This document shows, one piece after another, positions 1 to 5,840 of a DNA stretch of 5,840 bases. The notes beneath the pieces are model-generated. The model was not told the DNA's origin, made no database searches, and was given only the letters and a program-made list of their open reading frames with translations. A program made the position numbers and the translations under genes. Each line of letters begins with the position of its first letter. Position 1 is the stretch's first letter. The DNA is from Pseudomonadota bacterium (GTDB lineage Bacteria > Pseudomonadota > Alphaproteobacteria > Rhodospirillales > 2-02-FULL-58-16), in assembly GCA_022572335.1 (NCBI GenBank), contig JACZWD010000165.1, positions 1 to 5,840 of the forward strand, read 5' to 3'.

Positions 1-1
1 G

Positions 2-685
2 GGCGACGAGGCGCTGTTGCTGGCCCGCTGTGCCCCCGCCTGGGTCGCCCGCGACCGGCCCGCGGGCTGCCGCGCCGCCATCGCCGGCGGCGCCCGGGCG
101 ATCATCATGGACGATGGCTTCCAGAACCCGTCTCTCGCCAAGGACGTCTCGCTTGTGGTCGTCGACGGCGCCTACGGCTTCGGCAACGGCCGCGTCATGC
201 CGGCCGGGCCTTTGCGCGAGCCGGTGGAGGCCGGCCTCGCCCGCGCCGACGCCGTGGTGCTGATCGGCGCCGACGGCGCCGGCGTCGTGGAGCGCGTCGG
301 CGGGGACGCGCCCACCGCCGTTCCCATCCTGCGGGCCAGGATCATGCCCGGCCCCGAGGCGGCGCGGCTGGCGGGCAAATCCGTCGTCGCCTTTGCCGGC
401 ATCGGAAACCCGGAGAGGTTCTTCACCACCCTTCGCGACATCGGCTGCCGGGTGGAACAGGCCCACGTCTTTCCCGACCATTACCCTTATGACGAAGGAG
501 AGGTCGAGAGTCTGCGCCAGGACGCGCGCGCCCTGGACGCGCTGCTGGTGACCACGGCCAAGGACATGGTCCGCCTTCCCCCGGCGGCGCGGGACGGCAT
601 CGAGGTGTTGACCATCACCGTCGCGTGGGAAGACGAAGCGGCCGTCGACGACATCCTGGAACGCCTGATGCGCCATGGCCGGTAG
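2..685 (+). CDS. lpxK: Tetraacyldisaccharide 4'-kinase LpxK, 3' part (5' end outside window)
   Basis: LpxK phosphorylates the 4' position of the tetraacyldisaccharide 1-phosphate precursor of lipid A with ATP, at the cytoplasmic face of the inner membrane. The frame is open from the window edge and 227 residues are visible, so roughly the first third, including the Walker A loop, is missing. Visible family hallmarks are GDEALLLA at the edge, DDGFQNPSL (visible residues 37-45), GFGNGRVMPAGPLREP, AFAGIGNPERFF, FPDHYPY (His at visible residue 160) and TTAKDMVRLP (184-193). In characterised LpxK an Asp of the DDGxQ region and the His of the DH motif are functionally important; both are present here. 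The gene ends in TAG and overlaps the next gene by 11 nt, which suggests one operon with translational coupling. No frameshift is seen in the visible part. Confidence 0.95.
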   Translation, partial: GDEALLLARCAPAWVARDRPAGCRAAIAGGARAIIMDDGFQNPSLAKDVSLVVVDGAYGFGNGRVMPAGPLREPVEAGLARADAVVLIGADGAGVVERVGGDAPTAVPILRARIMPGPEAARLAGKSVVAFAGIGNPERFFTTLRDIGCRVEQAHVFPDHYPYDEGEVESLRQDARALDALLVTTAKDMVRLPPAARDGIEVLTITVAWEDEAAVDDILERLMRHGR

Positions 686-1574
686 AAGCACCACCGAGGT
701 TCCCTGGCGCCGCCGCCTGATCCATCCCTTCGAGGCGCTGGTCGCCTACGCCGCGTTCGGCGTCCTGCGTCTGCTTCCCTTCAACGCGGCATCGGCCCTG
801 GGCGGCCTGGCCGGCCGCGCCATCGGCCCCCGCCTCGGGATCACGGAGAGGGCCCGGCGCAACCTCACCTGCGCCTTCCCCGAGAAGACGGCGCCCGAGA
901 TCGAGCGCATCATCCTGGGCATGTGGGACAACCTGGGGCGGACGGTCTGCGAGTACCCGCACCTGGACCGGCTGCGCTTTTCCGAAGTCGGCGGCGTGGA
1001 CATGGTCGGGGCCGAACACGTCGACGCCCTCCGGGACGACGGCAGGCCGGGCATCTTCTTCGCCGCCCACATGGCCAACTGGGAGATTTGCGCTCTCGGT
1101 TTCGCCCACCGCGGGCTGCCCGTCCACGTCTTCTACCGGGCGCCCAACAACCCCCTGGTGGCACTGCTGTTCCAACGCCGCCACCCCGGCGCCGGCGAGC
1201 TGATCCCCAAAGGCGCCGAGGGCGCGCGCCGGGCCCTGGTGTTGATGCGCAAGGGGGAGCACCTGGGCATGCTGGTGGACCAGAAGTTGAACGACGGCAT
1301 CCCGGTGCCGTTCTTCGGGCGCGACGCCATGACCGCCCCGGCCGTGGCCCGGTTCGCCCTCAAGTTCGACTGTCCGGTGATGCCGGTGCGGGTGGAACGG
1401 CTGCACGGCAGCCGGCTGCGCGTCACCCACTATCCCCCCATCGATCTGCCCCGGACCGGCGACCGCCAGGCCGACGTCGCCGCCGTCATGGCCAAGGTCA
1501 ACGCCCTGATCGAGGGGTGGGTGCGGGAAAGACCCGAACAGTGGCTGTGGCTGCACAACCGCTGGCCCGACTGA
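675..1574 (+). CDS. LpxL/HtrB-family lipid A biosynthesis acyltransferase
   Basis: This 299-residue protein belongs to the lysophospholipid/lipid A acyltransferase family, whose members add secondary acyl chains to Kdo-lipid A at the inner membrane. A hydrophobic N-terminal stretch (about residues 19-55) fits membrane anchoring. The catalytic H-x4-E motif is HMANWE (H132, E137). The later conserved block reads GMLVDQKLNDGIPVPFFG (D202, Q203), and the C-terminus QWLWLHNRWPD is the typical family ending. Length matches the usual 290-310 residues. The ATG at 675 lies inside the end of lpxK. No strong Shine-Dalgarno sequence is visible, so translation is probably coupled to lpxK. Whether it adds laurate, myristate or another chain, and at which position, cannot be read from sequence, so no symbol is given. 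Adjacency to lpxK supports the lipid A role over a general phospholipid one. Confidence 0.9.
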   Translation: MAGRSTTEVPWRRRLIHPFEALVAYAAFGVLRLLPFNAASALGGLAGRAIGPRLGITERARRNLTCAFPEKTAPEIERIILGMWDNLGRTVCEYPHLDRLRFSEVGGVDMVGAEHVDALRDDGRPGIFFAAHMANWEICALGFAHRGLPVHVFYRAPNNPLVALLFQRRHPGAGELIPKGAEGARRALVLMRKGEHLGMLVDQKLNDGIPVPFFGRDAMTAPAVARFALKFDCPVMPVRVERLHGSRLRVTHYPPIDLPRTGDRQADVAAVMAKVNALIEGWVRERPEQWLWLHNRWPD

Positions 1575-1592
1575 GTCGCCGGCGGTCAGGCC

Positions 1593-2420
1593 TCACTCCG
1601 CCATGGGGCCGACAAGGAGGGCCGGGTCCAGACGGGTGTCGAAAAGGCTGACCCCCCAATGGAGGTGGGGCCCGGTGACGCGGCCCGACGCCCCGACCCG
1701 TCCGATCGGCGTTCCCCTGGCCACCCTCTGGCCTTGGGTGACCAGGATTTCGCTCATGTGGGCGTACACCGAGGCCAGCCCATGGCCGTGATCGATCATC
1801 ACCGTCCTGCCGGTGAGGAACATGTCCGGGTGGGCGAGGACGACGACGCCGTCGGCGGACGCCGCCACGGGGGTGCCGGGGGGCGCGACGACGTCGACGC
1901 CGCCGTGGGGGTGGCGCGGTTTGCCGTTGAGGATGCGCTGGCTGCCGAAGACGCCGGAAACCCGCCCCCGCACCGGCCACTGGAAGCGCGAGGCGAAGTC
2001 GGCCCGGCTCGAGTCCCGGGCGCGCACCGCCGCGATGGCGGCGCCGTCCAGGCGGATGCGCTCCAGGTCCTCAGGCGTCGGCGTGACCGTGCGCGGCGGC
2101 AGGCCGTCGATGCGCTGGACCTGGTAGGTGCGCCGCGCCACGTGAAGGACGCGCACCGTGGTGACGCCGTCCCGGTATCGCACCCGCACCTCCACCGTGG
2201 GCGGCGCGTCGCGGCCGAAGCCCACCAGAAACAGGCCCTCGGGCGAAACCCTGACGGCGCGGCCATCGACGGTGACGGCGATGCCGGCGTCGCCCCGTCC
2301 GATGACCAGGCCGCCCTGGGTCAGCGGCCCCTCGAGGCTCAACTCGTGGGCCGCCCCCGGCGGGGCGCCGGCGACGATCAACACCGCGGCGGCGGCCGTC
2401 CCCGCCCAGCGCCCGATCAC
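1593..2420 (-). CDS. Secreted M23 family metallopeptidase (putative murein endopeptidase)
   Basis: This 275-residue protein starts at GTG. Residues 1-24 form a signal peptide: R4, a hydrophobic run 6-19, and a probable cleavage after GAA near H25, so the product should act in the periplasm. Residues 25-140 form a beta-rich N-terminal domain without the long coiled coil of EnvC-type members. The C-terminal M23 (LytM) domain covers about 148-268. It keeps the zinc ligands H172 and D176 (HGGVD) and H254, plus the catalytic histidines H221 (YAHMS) and H252 (HLH), so it should be an active zinc endopeptidase rather than a degenerate LytM activator. Known relatives cleave peptidoglycan cross-links. 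The start overlaps the xseA stop as GTGA, and an AGGGG sequence (minus strand, 2429-2433) sits 8 nt upstream. It is probably co-transcribed with xseA. Its exact substrate is unknown. Confidence 0.9.
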   Translation of the reverse strand: MIGRWAGTAAAAVLIVAGAPPGAAHELSLEGPLTQGGLVIGRGDAGIAVTVDGRAVRVSPEGLFLVGFGRDAPPTVEVRVRYRDGVTTVRVLHVARRTYQVQRIDGLPPRTVTPTPEDLERIRLDGAAIAAVRARDSSRADFASRFQWPVRGRVSGVFGSQRILNGKPRHPHGGVDVVAPPGTPVAASADGVVVLAHPDMFLTGRTVMIDHGHGLASVYAHMSEILVTQGQRVARGTPIGRVGASGRVTGPHLHWGVSLFDTRLDPALLVGPMAE

Positions 2421-3895
2421 AGCAGGGTCCCCTGGCGGCCGTCCGGGGACGGCTTGCGGCGCGCCTTTCCGGGTTGTGTTTTCGGGGCCCCGCGGCCGCC
2501 GCTTCCGGCCCCCGGCCCGCCCGCGCCTTTTCCGGCGTCCGCGTTCACCGTGACCCCGGCGGCGCCGTCGTGCAAGCGGACGGTGAGCGCCATCCTGGGC
2601 GCCAGCCTTTGCACCGAGCGGACGGCGCGCCCGGCGTCGTCCCAGACCAGGGCGAACCCGCGCTCCAGCACGCGCTCGTACGAACAGCTCTCCAGCACCG
2701 CGTCGGCCCGGGCCAGGCGGGCCCCTATCCCGCGCACCAGTCCGCGGACCGCCGTGCCCAGGGCCCGGGCCTCGCCGGCGAGGCGCACCCGGGCGTAGGC
2801 GATCAACTGGCGCGGGCTGGGAAGCCGGGCCGCCACCTCGGCGACGCGGGCGCGGCGCCGTTCCAGACCCACGGTGATGCCGTTCCTCAGGCGCTCGGTC
2901 CTGTCATCCAGGCGCTGGACGGCTTCCTCCACCAGGCGCCGCAGGTTGGGCAGGCCGCGGGCGAGGTCGGCGACGCGGGTGCGCCGTTCGGACAGCATGC
3001 GGTGCACGGTGCCGACAAGGCGGCTGCCGTCGTCCAGCACCTGGGCGAGAAGCTCGATGCGCACCGGCACCGCCATCTCGGCCGCCGCCGTCGGCGTCGG
3101 CGCCCTGAGGTCGGCGGCGAAGTCGATGAGGGTGATGTCGGTCTCGTGGCCCACCGCCGAGATCAGGGGGATGTCGCTGGCCGCGGCGGCGCGCACCACG
3201 ACCTCTTCGTTGAAGGCCCACAGGTCCTCGAGGCTGCCGCCGCCGCGGGCCACGATCAGCACGTCGGGCCTGGGCACGGGACCGCCCGGCGCGAGTGCGT
3301 TGAAACCGGCGATGGCGGCGGCCACCTGTTGCGCCGCGCCCGCGCCCTGGACCAGCACCGGCCACAGGACGATCCGGCGCGGGAAGCGCTCGCCGACGCG
3401 GTGCACGATGTCGCGGATCACCGCGCCCGTCGGCGAGGTGACGATGCCGATGACCTCGGGAAGGAAGGGAATGGGCTTCTTGCGGTCTTCGTCGAACAGC
3501 CCTTCGGCGGCGAGCTTCTGCTTCAGTTCCTCGAGCAGCTTGAACAGCGCGCCCTCGCCGGCGAGGTCCAGGCTTTCGACGACGATCTGATATTTGGAAC
3601 GGCCGGGATAGGTGGTCAGGCGCCCGCTGGCGATCACCTCCATGCCGTCCTCGGGATCGAGGCGCAGGCGGGCGGCGGTGCCGCGCCAGCAGACGGCGTC
3701 CAGCACCGCGTCCGGGTCCTTGAGCGAGAAATAGAGGTGGCCCGAGGCCGCCCGCTTGAAGCCGGTGATCTCGCCCCGCACGCGCACCACGCCAAAGGAG
3801 TCCTCGACCATCCGCTTGAGCGCCCGCGAGATCTCGCCGACGGTGAGGACGGTCCCCTCGGGCGCGCCAGCCTCTGTGGATGGTTTTTCGGTCAT
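2417..3895 (-). CDS. xseA: Exodeoxyribonuclease VII large subunit
   Basis: XseA is the catalytic subunit of exonuclease VII, a cytoplasmic enzyme built with the small subunit XseB, which degrades single-stranded DNA from both ends into oligonucleotides during repair. The protein has 492 residues, slightly longer than E. coli XseA. An N-terminal OB-fold (about 16-112) includes GEITGFKRAASGHLYFSLKD. The catalytic domain shows IVTSPTGAVIRDI (151-163), ARGGGSLEDLWAFN (216-229) and SAVGHETDITLIDFAADLR (246-264), followed by a helical region rich in Arg and Leu and the conserved VLERGFALV (409-417). The final 40 residues are a basic Gly/Pro/Lys/Arg-rich tail ending QGTLL. The ATG at 3895 (MTEKPS) was chosen because family similarity begins just after it; the frame stays open upstream only because it runs antisense to purD. 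xseB is not in the window. Confidence 0.96.
   Translation of the reverse strand: MTEKPSTEAGAPEGTVLTVGEISRALKRMVEDSFGVVRVRGEITGFKRAASGHLYFSLKDPDAVLDAVCWRGTAARLRLDPEDGMEVIASGRLTTYPGRSKYQIVVESLDLAGEGALFKLLEELKQKLAAEGLFDEDRKKPIPFLPEVIGIVTSPTGAVIRDIVHRVGERFPRRIVLWPVLVQGAGAAQQVAAAIAGFNALAPGGPVPRPDVLIVARGGGSLEDLWAFNEEVVVRAAAASDIPLISAVGHETDITLIDFAADLRAPTPTAAAEMAVPVRIELLAQVLDDGSRLVGTVHRMLSERRTRVADLARGLPNLRRLVEEAVQRLDDRTERLRNGITVGLERRRARVAEVAARLPSPRQLIAYARVRLAGEARALGTAVRGLVRGIGARLARADAVLESCSYERVLERGFALVWDDAGRAVRSVQRLAPRMALTVRLHDGAAGVTVNADAGKGAGGPGAGSGGRGAPKTQPGKARRKPSPDGRQGTLL
2421..2434 (-). promoter_or_regulatory. Ribosome binding site and GTGA overlap for the M23 peptidase
   Basis: Read on the minus strand, CAGGGGACCCTGCT directly precedes the GTG start at 2420. 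The AGGGG core is 8 nt from the start. The start and the xseA stop share the bases GTGA (2420-2417), which favours re-initiation by ribosomes finishing xseA. This supports GTG as the real start, because the signal peptide begins immediately after it. Confidence 0.5.
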
Positions 3896-3965
3896 CGCCG
3901 CCAGTAGTATGATACAAGACCGCCCGGCACAACACGCGCGGCGGGCATATGACCGGGCATGGACC
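3896..3965. promoter_or_regulatory. Divergent xseA/purD intergenic region with possible promoters
   Basis: The two genes are transcribed away from each other across only 70 bp, so their promoters must lie here or extend into the neighbouring coding ends. An AT-richer island at 3905-3916 contains TATGAT on the plus strand (3908-3913) and, overlapping it, TATCAT on the minus strand (3914-3909). Each matches the -10 consensus TATAAT in five of six bases. No convincing -35 box is seen for either direction. If both -10 boxes are used, the xseA leader would be only a few bases and the purD leader about 45. No Shine-Dalgarno sequence is clear for either gene, and I see no purine-repressor-like operator. 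Confidence 0.35.
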
Positions 3966-5237
3966 ATGAAGGTTCTGGTGGTTGGATCGGGGGGGCGCGA
4001 GCACGCCCTGTGCTGGGCCATCGCCAAGTCGCCCCGCTGCACGGACCTTTCCTGCGCCCCCGGCAACGCCGGCATCGCCGGCCTTGCCCGGTGTGTCGAC
4101 GTCGGCGCCGAAGATGTGGACGGCGTGGTCGGTTTCGCCGCCGAAAACGGCATCGACTTCGTCGTCGTCGGCCCCGAGGTGCCCCTGGTCGCCGGACTGG
4201 TGGACCGCCTGGACGGCGCCGGCATCCTTGCCTTCGGCCCCAACGCCCGGGCCGCCGAGCTCGAGGGCTCCAAGGGCTTCATGAAGAACCTGTGCGCCCG
4301 GTACGGCGTGCCCACGGGATCTTATGGCCGCTTCACGGACGTGGACGCGGCCAAGGCGTACATCCGCGACAACGGCGCCCCCATCGTGGTCAAGGCGGAC
4401 GGACTGGCCGCCGGCAAGGGCGTCATCCTGTGCCAGACAGACGATGAGGCCTACGGTGCCATCGACAAGATCATGACCGAGCGCGCCTTCGGCAGCGCCG
4501 GCGACGAGGTCGTGGTCGAGGAGTTGCTGGAAGGCGAGGAGGCCAGCTTCTTCGCCCTGGTCGACGGCCGCCGCGCCGTGCCCCTGGTCGCGGCCCAGGA
4601 CCACAAGACGGCCTTCGACGGGGACCGGGGCCCCAATACCGGCGGCATGGGGGCGTATACGCCGGCGCCCGTGGTCACCAACGACATGGCGAAGACCATC
4701 ATGGAGCGCATCATCACCCCCACCATCGAGGGCATGGCCGCCGAGGGCCGCCCCTACAAGGGCGTCCTCTACGCCGGCGTGATGATCGGCGAGGACGGGC
4801 CCCGGGTGCTGGAGTTCAACGTCCGTTTCGGCGACCCCGAATGCCAGCCCATGGTGATGCGCCTCAAATCCGATTTCCTGGAGGCCCTGGTCGCCTGCGC
4901 CGAGGGCCGGCTGGACCCGGCCATGCTCGAATGGCACGACGACGCCGCCCTGGTCGTCGTCATGGCCGCCAGGGGCTATCCCGGCGGCTACGAGAAGGGC
5001 ACGGAAATCCGCGGCCTGGAAAAGGCGGATGCGGCCGAAGGCGTCGTCGTCTTCCACGCCGGCACCAGGGCCGACGGCGGGAGAATCCTGGCCAACGGCG
5101 GACGGGTGCTCGGCGTCACCGCCCGCGCCGCCACCGTGGCCGAGGCGCAGAAGCGGGCCTACGAGGCCGTGGATTGCATCGACTGGCCGGACGGCTTCTG
5201 CCGCCGCGACATCGGCTGGCGGGCGGTCGGGCGTTAG
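3966..5237 (+). CDS. purD: Phosphoribosylamine-glycine ligase (GAR synthetase)
   Basis: PurD joins glycine to 5-phosphoribosylamine with ATP, giving glycinamide ribonucleotide, the second step of de novo purine synthesis in the cytoplasm. The protein has 423 residues, the normal length, and is intact. The N-terminal domain starts MKVLVVGSGGREHALCW and continues CAPGNAGIAGLA. The ATP-grasp domain (about 100-290) shows GSKGFMKNLC, VVKADGLAAGKGV (141-153), EELLEGEEASFFALVDG, DHKTAFDGDRGPNTGGMGAY (212-231) and the metal-binding and signature stretch EFNVRFGDPECQ (283-294, with E283 and N285). The C-terminal domain has VVMAARGYPGGYEKG and VFHAGT, and ends FCRRDIGWRAV. The ATG at 3966 is chosen because it gives the exact family N-terminus; the frame is open further upstream only as antisense of xseA. 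Its TAG stop forms part of the left TTAG copy flanking the downstream inverted-repeat element. Confidence 0.97.
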   Translation: MKVLVVGSGGREHALCWAIAKSPRCTDLSCAPGNAGIAGLARCVDVGAEDVDGVVGFAAENGIDFVVVGPEVPLVAGLVDRLDGAGILAFGPNARAAELEGSKGFMKNLCARYGVPTGSYGRFTDVDAAKAYIRDNGAPIVVKADGLAAGKGVILCQTDDEAYGAIDKIMTERAFGSAGDEVVVEELLEGEEASFFALVDGRRAVPLVAAQDHKTAFDGDRGPNTGGMGAYTPAPVVTNDMAKTIMERIITPTIEGMAAEGRPYKGVLYAGVMIGEDGPRVLEFNVRFGDPECQPMVMRLKSDFLEALVACAEGRLDPAMLEWHDDAALVVVMAARGYPGGYEKGTEIRGLEKADAAEGVVVFHAGTRADGGRILANGGRVLGVTARAATVAEAQKRAYEAVDCIDWPDGFCRRDIGWRAVGR

Positions 5238-5256
5238 CCCGGATATTTCATGAAGG
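5238..5256 (+). repeat. Left terminal inverted repeat
   Basis: CCCGGATATTTCATGAAGG begins one base after the purD stop codon. It is the exact reverse complement of 5464-5482. It contains the 8-bp palindrome TTCATGAA at 5247-5254. Similarity to the right arm ends after these 19 bases. Confidence 0.9.
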
Positions 5257-5327
5257 CGCTGGCGCAGGGAACGCCGGTGGTTGCCCTTCAACGGATGGCG
5301 CCGGTTTTCACGCAGGTCCGTTGTGTC

Positions 5328-5345
5328 CCGTTCACCGCTGAACGG
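5328..5345 (+). repeat. Short hairpin inside the inverted-repeat element
   Basis: CCGTTC and GAACGG form a perfect 6-bp stem around the 6-nt loop ACCGCT. No run of T follows that would make it an intrinsic terminator. It may be one arm of a larger fold of the element, or chance in GC-rich DNA. Confidence 0.4.
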
Positions 5346-5463
5346 TTTTGCGGCGGCCCTGTCCGCCCAAATCGGCGCCCGCAGCCTCAAGCCATGGCCC
5401 CGGCTATGCCTTTCGGCTTCGCACGCCACCTTGGACGAACATTGCTCGCCGCAAATCCCGTTC

Positions 5464-5482
5464 CCTTCATGAAATATCCGGG
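5464..5482 (-). repeat. Right terminal inverted repeat
   Basis: CCTTCATGAAATATCCGGG is the exact reverse complement of the left arm at 5238-5256 and carries the same internal TTCATGAA palindrome (5466-5473). It is followed directly by TTAG, which matches the four bases before the left arm. Confidence 0.9.
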
Positions 5483-5486
5483 TTAG

Positions 5487-5574
5487 CGGCCTTTTCTGCG
5501 GACCTTGCGTTCTTATATATTCGTGCGTGGGTCCGGCGGCGGGAGCCGCCAAGGGAAACGAGAGCGAGGAAGGA
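5487..5574 (+). promoter_or_regulatory. Leader of the DUF1244 gene: AT-rich -10-like box, GC hairpin, ribosome binding site
   Basis: This 88-bp leader contains the most AT-rich patch of the downstream region, with TATATT at 5516-5521 as a possible -10 box; no good -35 box lies 16-18 bp upstream, so the promoter call is weak. Next comes a perfect hairpin, GGCGGC (5535-5540) paired with GCCGCC (5545-5550) around GGGA, which would fall in the 5' untranslated RNA. A purine-rich GAGGAAGGA (5566-5574) directly before the ATG at 5575 is a strong Shine-Dalgarno region and fixes the start. Confidence 0.4.
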
Positions 5575-5840
5575 ATGGACGACAAAACGCGCACCGAACT
5601 GGAGGCGGCGGCGTTCCGCGGCCTGGTGGAGCACCTGCGCCGGCGCTCCGACGTGCAGAACATCGACCTGATGGTCCTGTCCGGTTTCTGCCGCAACTGC
5701 CTGTCCAAGTGGTACCTGGCGGAGGCCGAACGGCGCGGCGTCGAGATGAGCTACGGCGAGGCCCGGGAAATCGTCTACGGCATGCCCTACGACGAGTGGA
5801 AGGCCGCCCATCAGGAGAAGGCGACCGAGGAGCAAATGCG
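5575..5840 (+). CDS. DUF1244 family protein, 5' part (3' end outside window)
   Basis: The ATG at 5575 follows a purine-rich ribosome binding site and opens a frame that runs off the window after 88 complete codons with no stop. The protein starts MDDKTRTELEAAAFRGLVEHL. It continues with DVQNIDLMVLSGFCRNCLSKWY (residues 26-47, C39 and C42 in a CxxC pair), then REIVYGMPYDEWKAAHQ (64-80). These blocks are the hallmark of the DUF1244 family, small proteins of about 95-110 residues common in Proteobacteria, so only a few C-terminal residues should be missing. No function is established for the family as far as I know; the Cys pair with the nearby H20 could bind a metal, but that is a guess. It is small, hydrophilic and largely helical, with no signal peptide, so it is probably cytoplasmic. 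It lies on the same strand as purD but is separated from it by the inverted-repeat element and probably has its own promoter. Confidence 0.93.
   Translation, partial: MDDKTRTELEAAAFRGLVEHLRRRSDVQNIDLMVLSGFCRNCLSKWYLAEAERRGVEMSYGEAREIVYGMPYDEWKAAHQEKATEEQM

Larger units (their letters stand above)
5238..5482. mobile_element. MITE-like inverted-repeat element, 245 bp, with TTAG target duplication
   Basis: Both ends carry the same 19-bp sequence in opposite orientation, CCCGGATATTTCATGAAGG, with no mismatch. The ends are separated by 207 bp. Immediately outside each end lies TTAG (5234-5237 and 5483-5486), as expected for a 4-bp target-site duplication. Removing the element and one TTAG would join purD directly to the leader of the DUF1244 gene. 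The inside has no recognisable protein, so the element is too short to be autonomous and would depend on a transposase elsewhere. The TTAG target fits the YTAR pattern reported for IS5-group elements, but the parent family is not established here. A dispersed non-transposon repeat or a long-range RNA hairpin are the alternatives. Confidence 0.72.

Noticed and set aside
615..1556. Open frame of 313 codons on the minus strand opposite the acyltransferase
   Set aside because: The plus strand carries the clear LpxL-type motifs H-x4-E and HNRW; the antisense product resembles nothing and is a GC artefact.
1575..1592. A possible bidirectional terminator between the convergent acyltransferase and M23 genes
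   Set aside because: The 18-nt gap has no stable hairpin or T-run.
1659..2798. Open frame of 379 codons on the plus strand opposite the M23 peptidase and the end of xseA
   Set aside because: It spans two real genes on the other strand and has shadow-type composition with no motif.
2474..3907. Open frame of 477 codons on the plus strand opposite xseA
   Set aside because: The opposite strand encodes an unmistakable XseA with all motifs. The plus-strand translation has no recognisable domain.
3896..4315. Extension of XseA to an upstream start at 4315, and of PurD to one at 3756
   Set aside because: Each extension runs antisense to the other gene. Family N-termini begin at MTEK (3895) and MKVLVVGSGGREHA (3966).
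5250..5486. A 78-codon frame that starts in the left inverted repeat and stops in the right TTAG copy
   Set aside because: No Shine-Dalgarno sequence precedes it, no family resemblance is seen, and its ends are simply mirrored repeat sequence (FMK near both ends). It is more likely a by-product of the element.
2904..5708. A reading frame open for over 900 codons on the minus strand, crossing purD, the inverted-repeat element and part of xseA
   Set aside because: It is antisense to purD and out of frame with xseA, shows only low-complexity Arg/Gly/Ala/His-rich sequence, and spans unrelated features. Long antisense frames are expected at this GC content.

Overview
The window is about 5.8 kb of very GC-rich, tightly packed bacterial chromosome. 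Gram-negative origin is clear from two lipid A genes. The style of the LpxK, XseA, PurD and DUF1244 proteins suggests an alphaproteobacterium, possibly of the Rhodospirillales type. That placement is inferred from sequence style, not from a database search.

Layout. (1) Positions 2-685, + strand: the 3' part of lpxK (lipid A 4'-kinase), overlapping by 11 nt a LpxL/HtrB-type lipid A acyltransferase at 675-1574. This is the tail of a lipid A operon. (2) Positions 1593-3895, - strand: xseA (exonuclease VII large subunit) followed by a secreted M23 metallopeptidase whose GTG start overlaps the xseA stop (GTGA). This pair converges on the acyltransferase with an 18-nt gap. (3) Positions 3896-3965: a 70-bp divergent spacer between xseA and purD. 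(4) Positions 3966-5237, + strand: purD (GAR synthetase), complete. (5) Positions 5238-5482: a 245-bp non-coding element with perfect 19-bp terminal inverted repeats, flanked by a TTAG direct duplication; it looks like a miniature inverted-repeat transposable element (MITE). (6) Positions 5575-5840, + strand: the first 88 codons of a DUF1244 family gene with a good ribosome binding site, cut by the window edge.

The genes are mostly housekeeping: outer-membrane lipid A synthesis, cell-wall hydrolysis, DNA repair and purine synthesis. The one accessory-looking feature is the inverted-repeat element placed exactly at the purD stop codon. I see no new defence system, CRISPR array, tRNA or rRNA.
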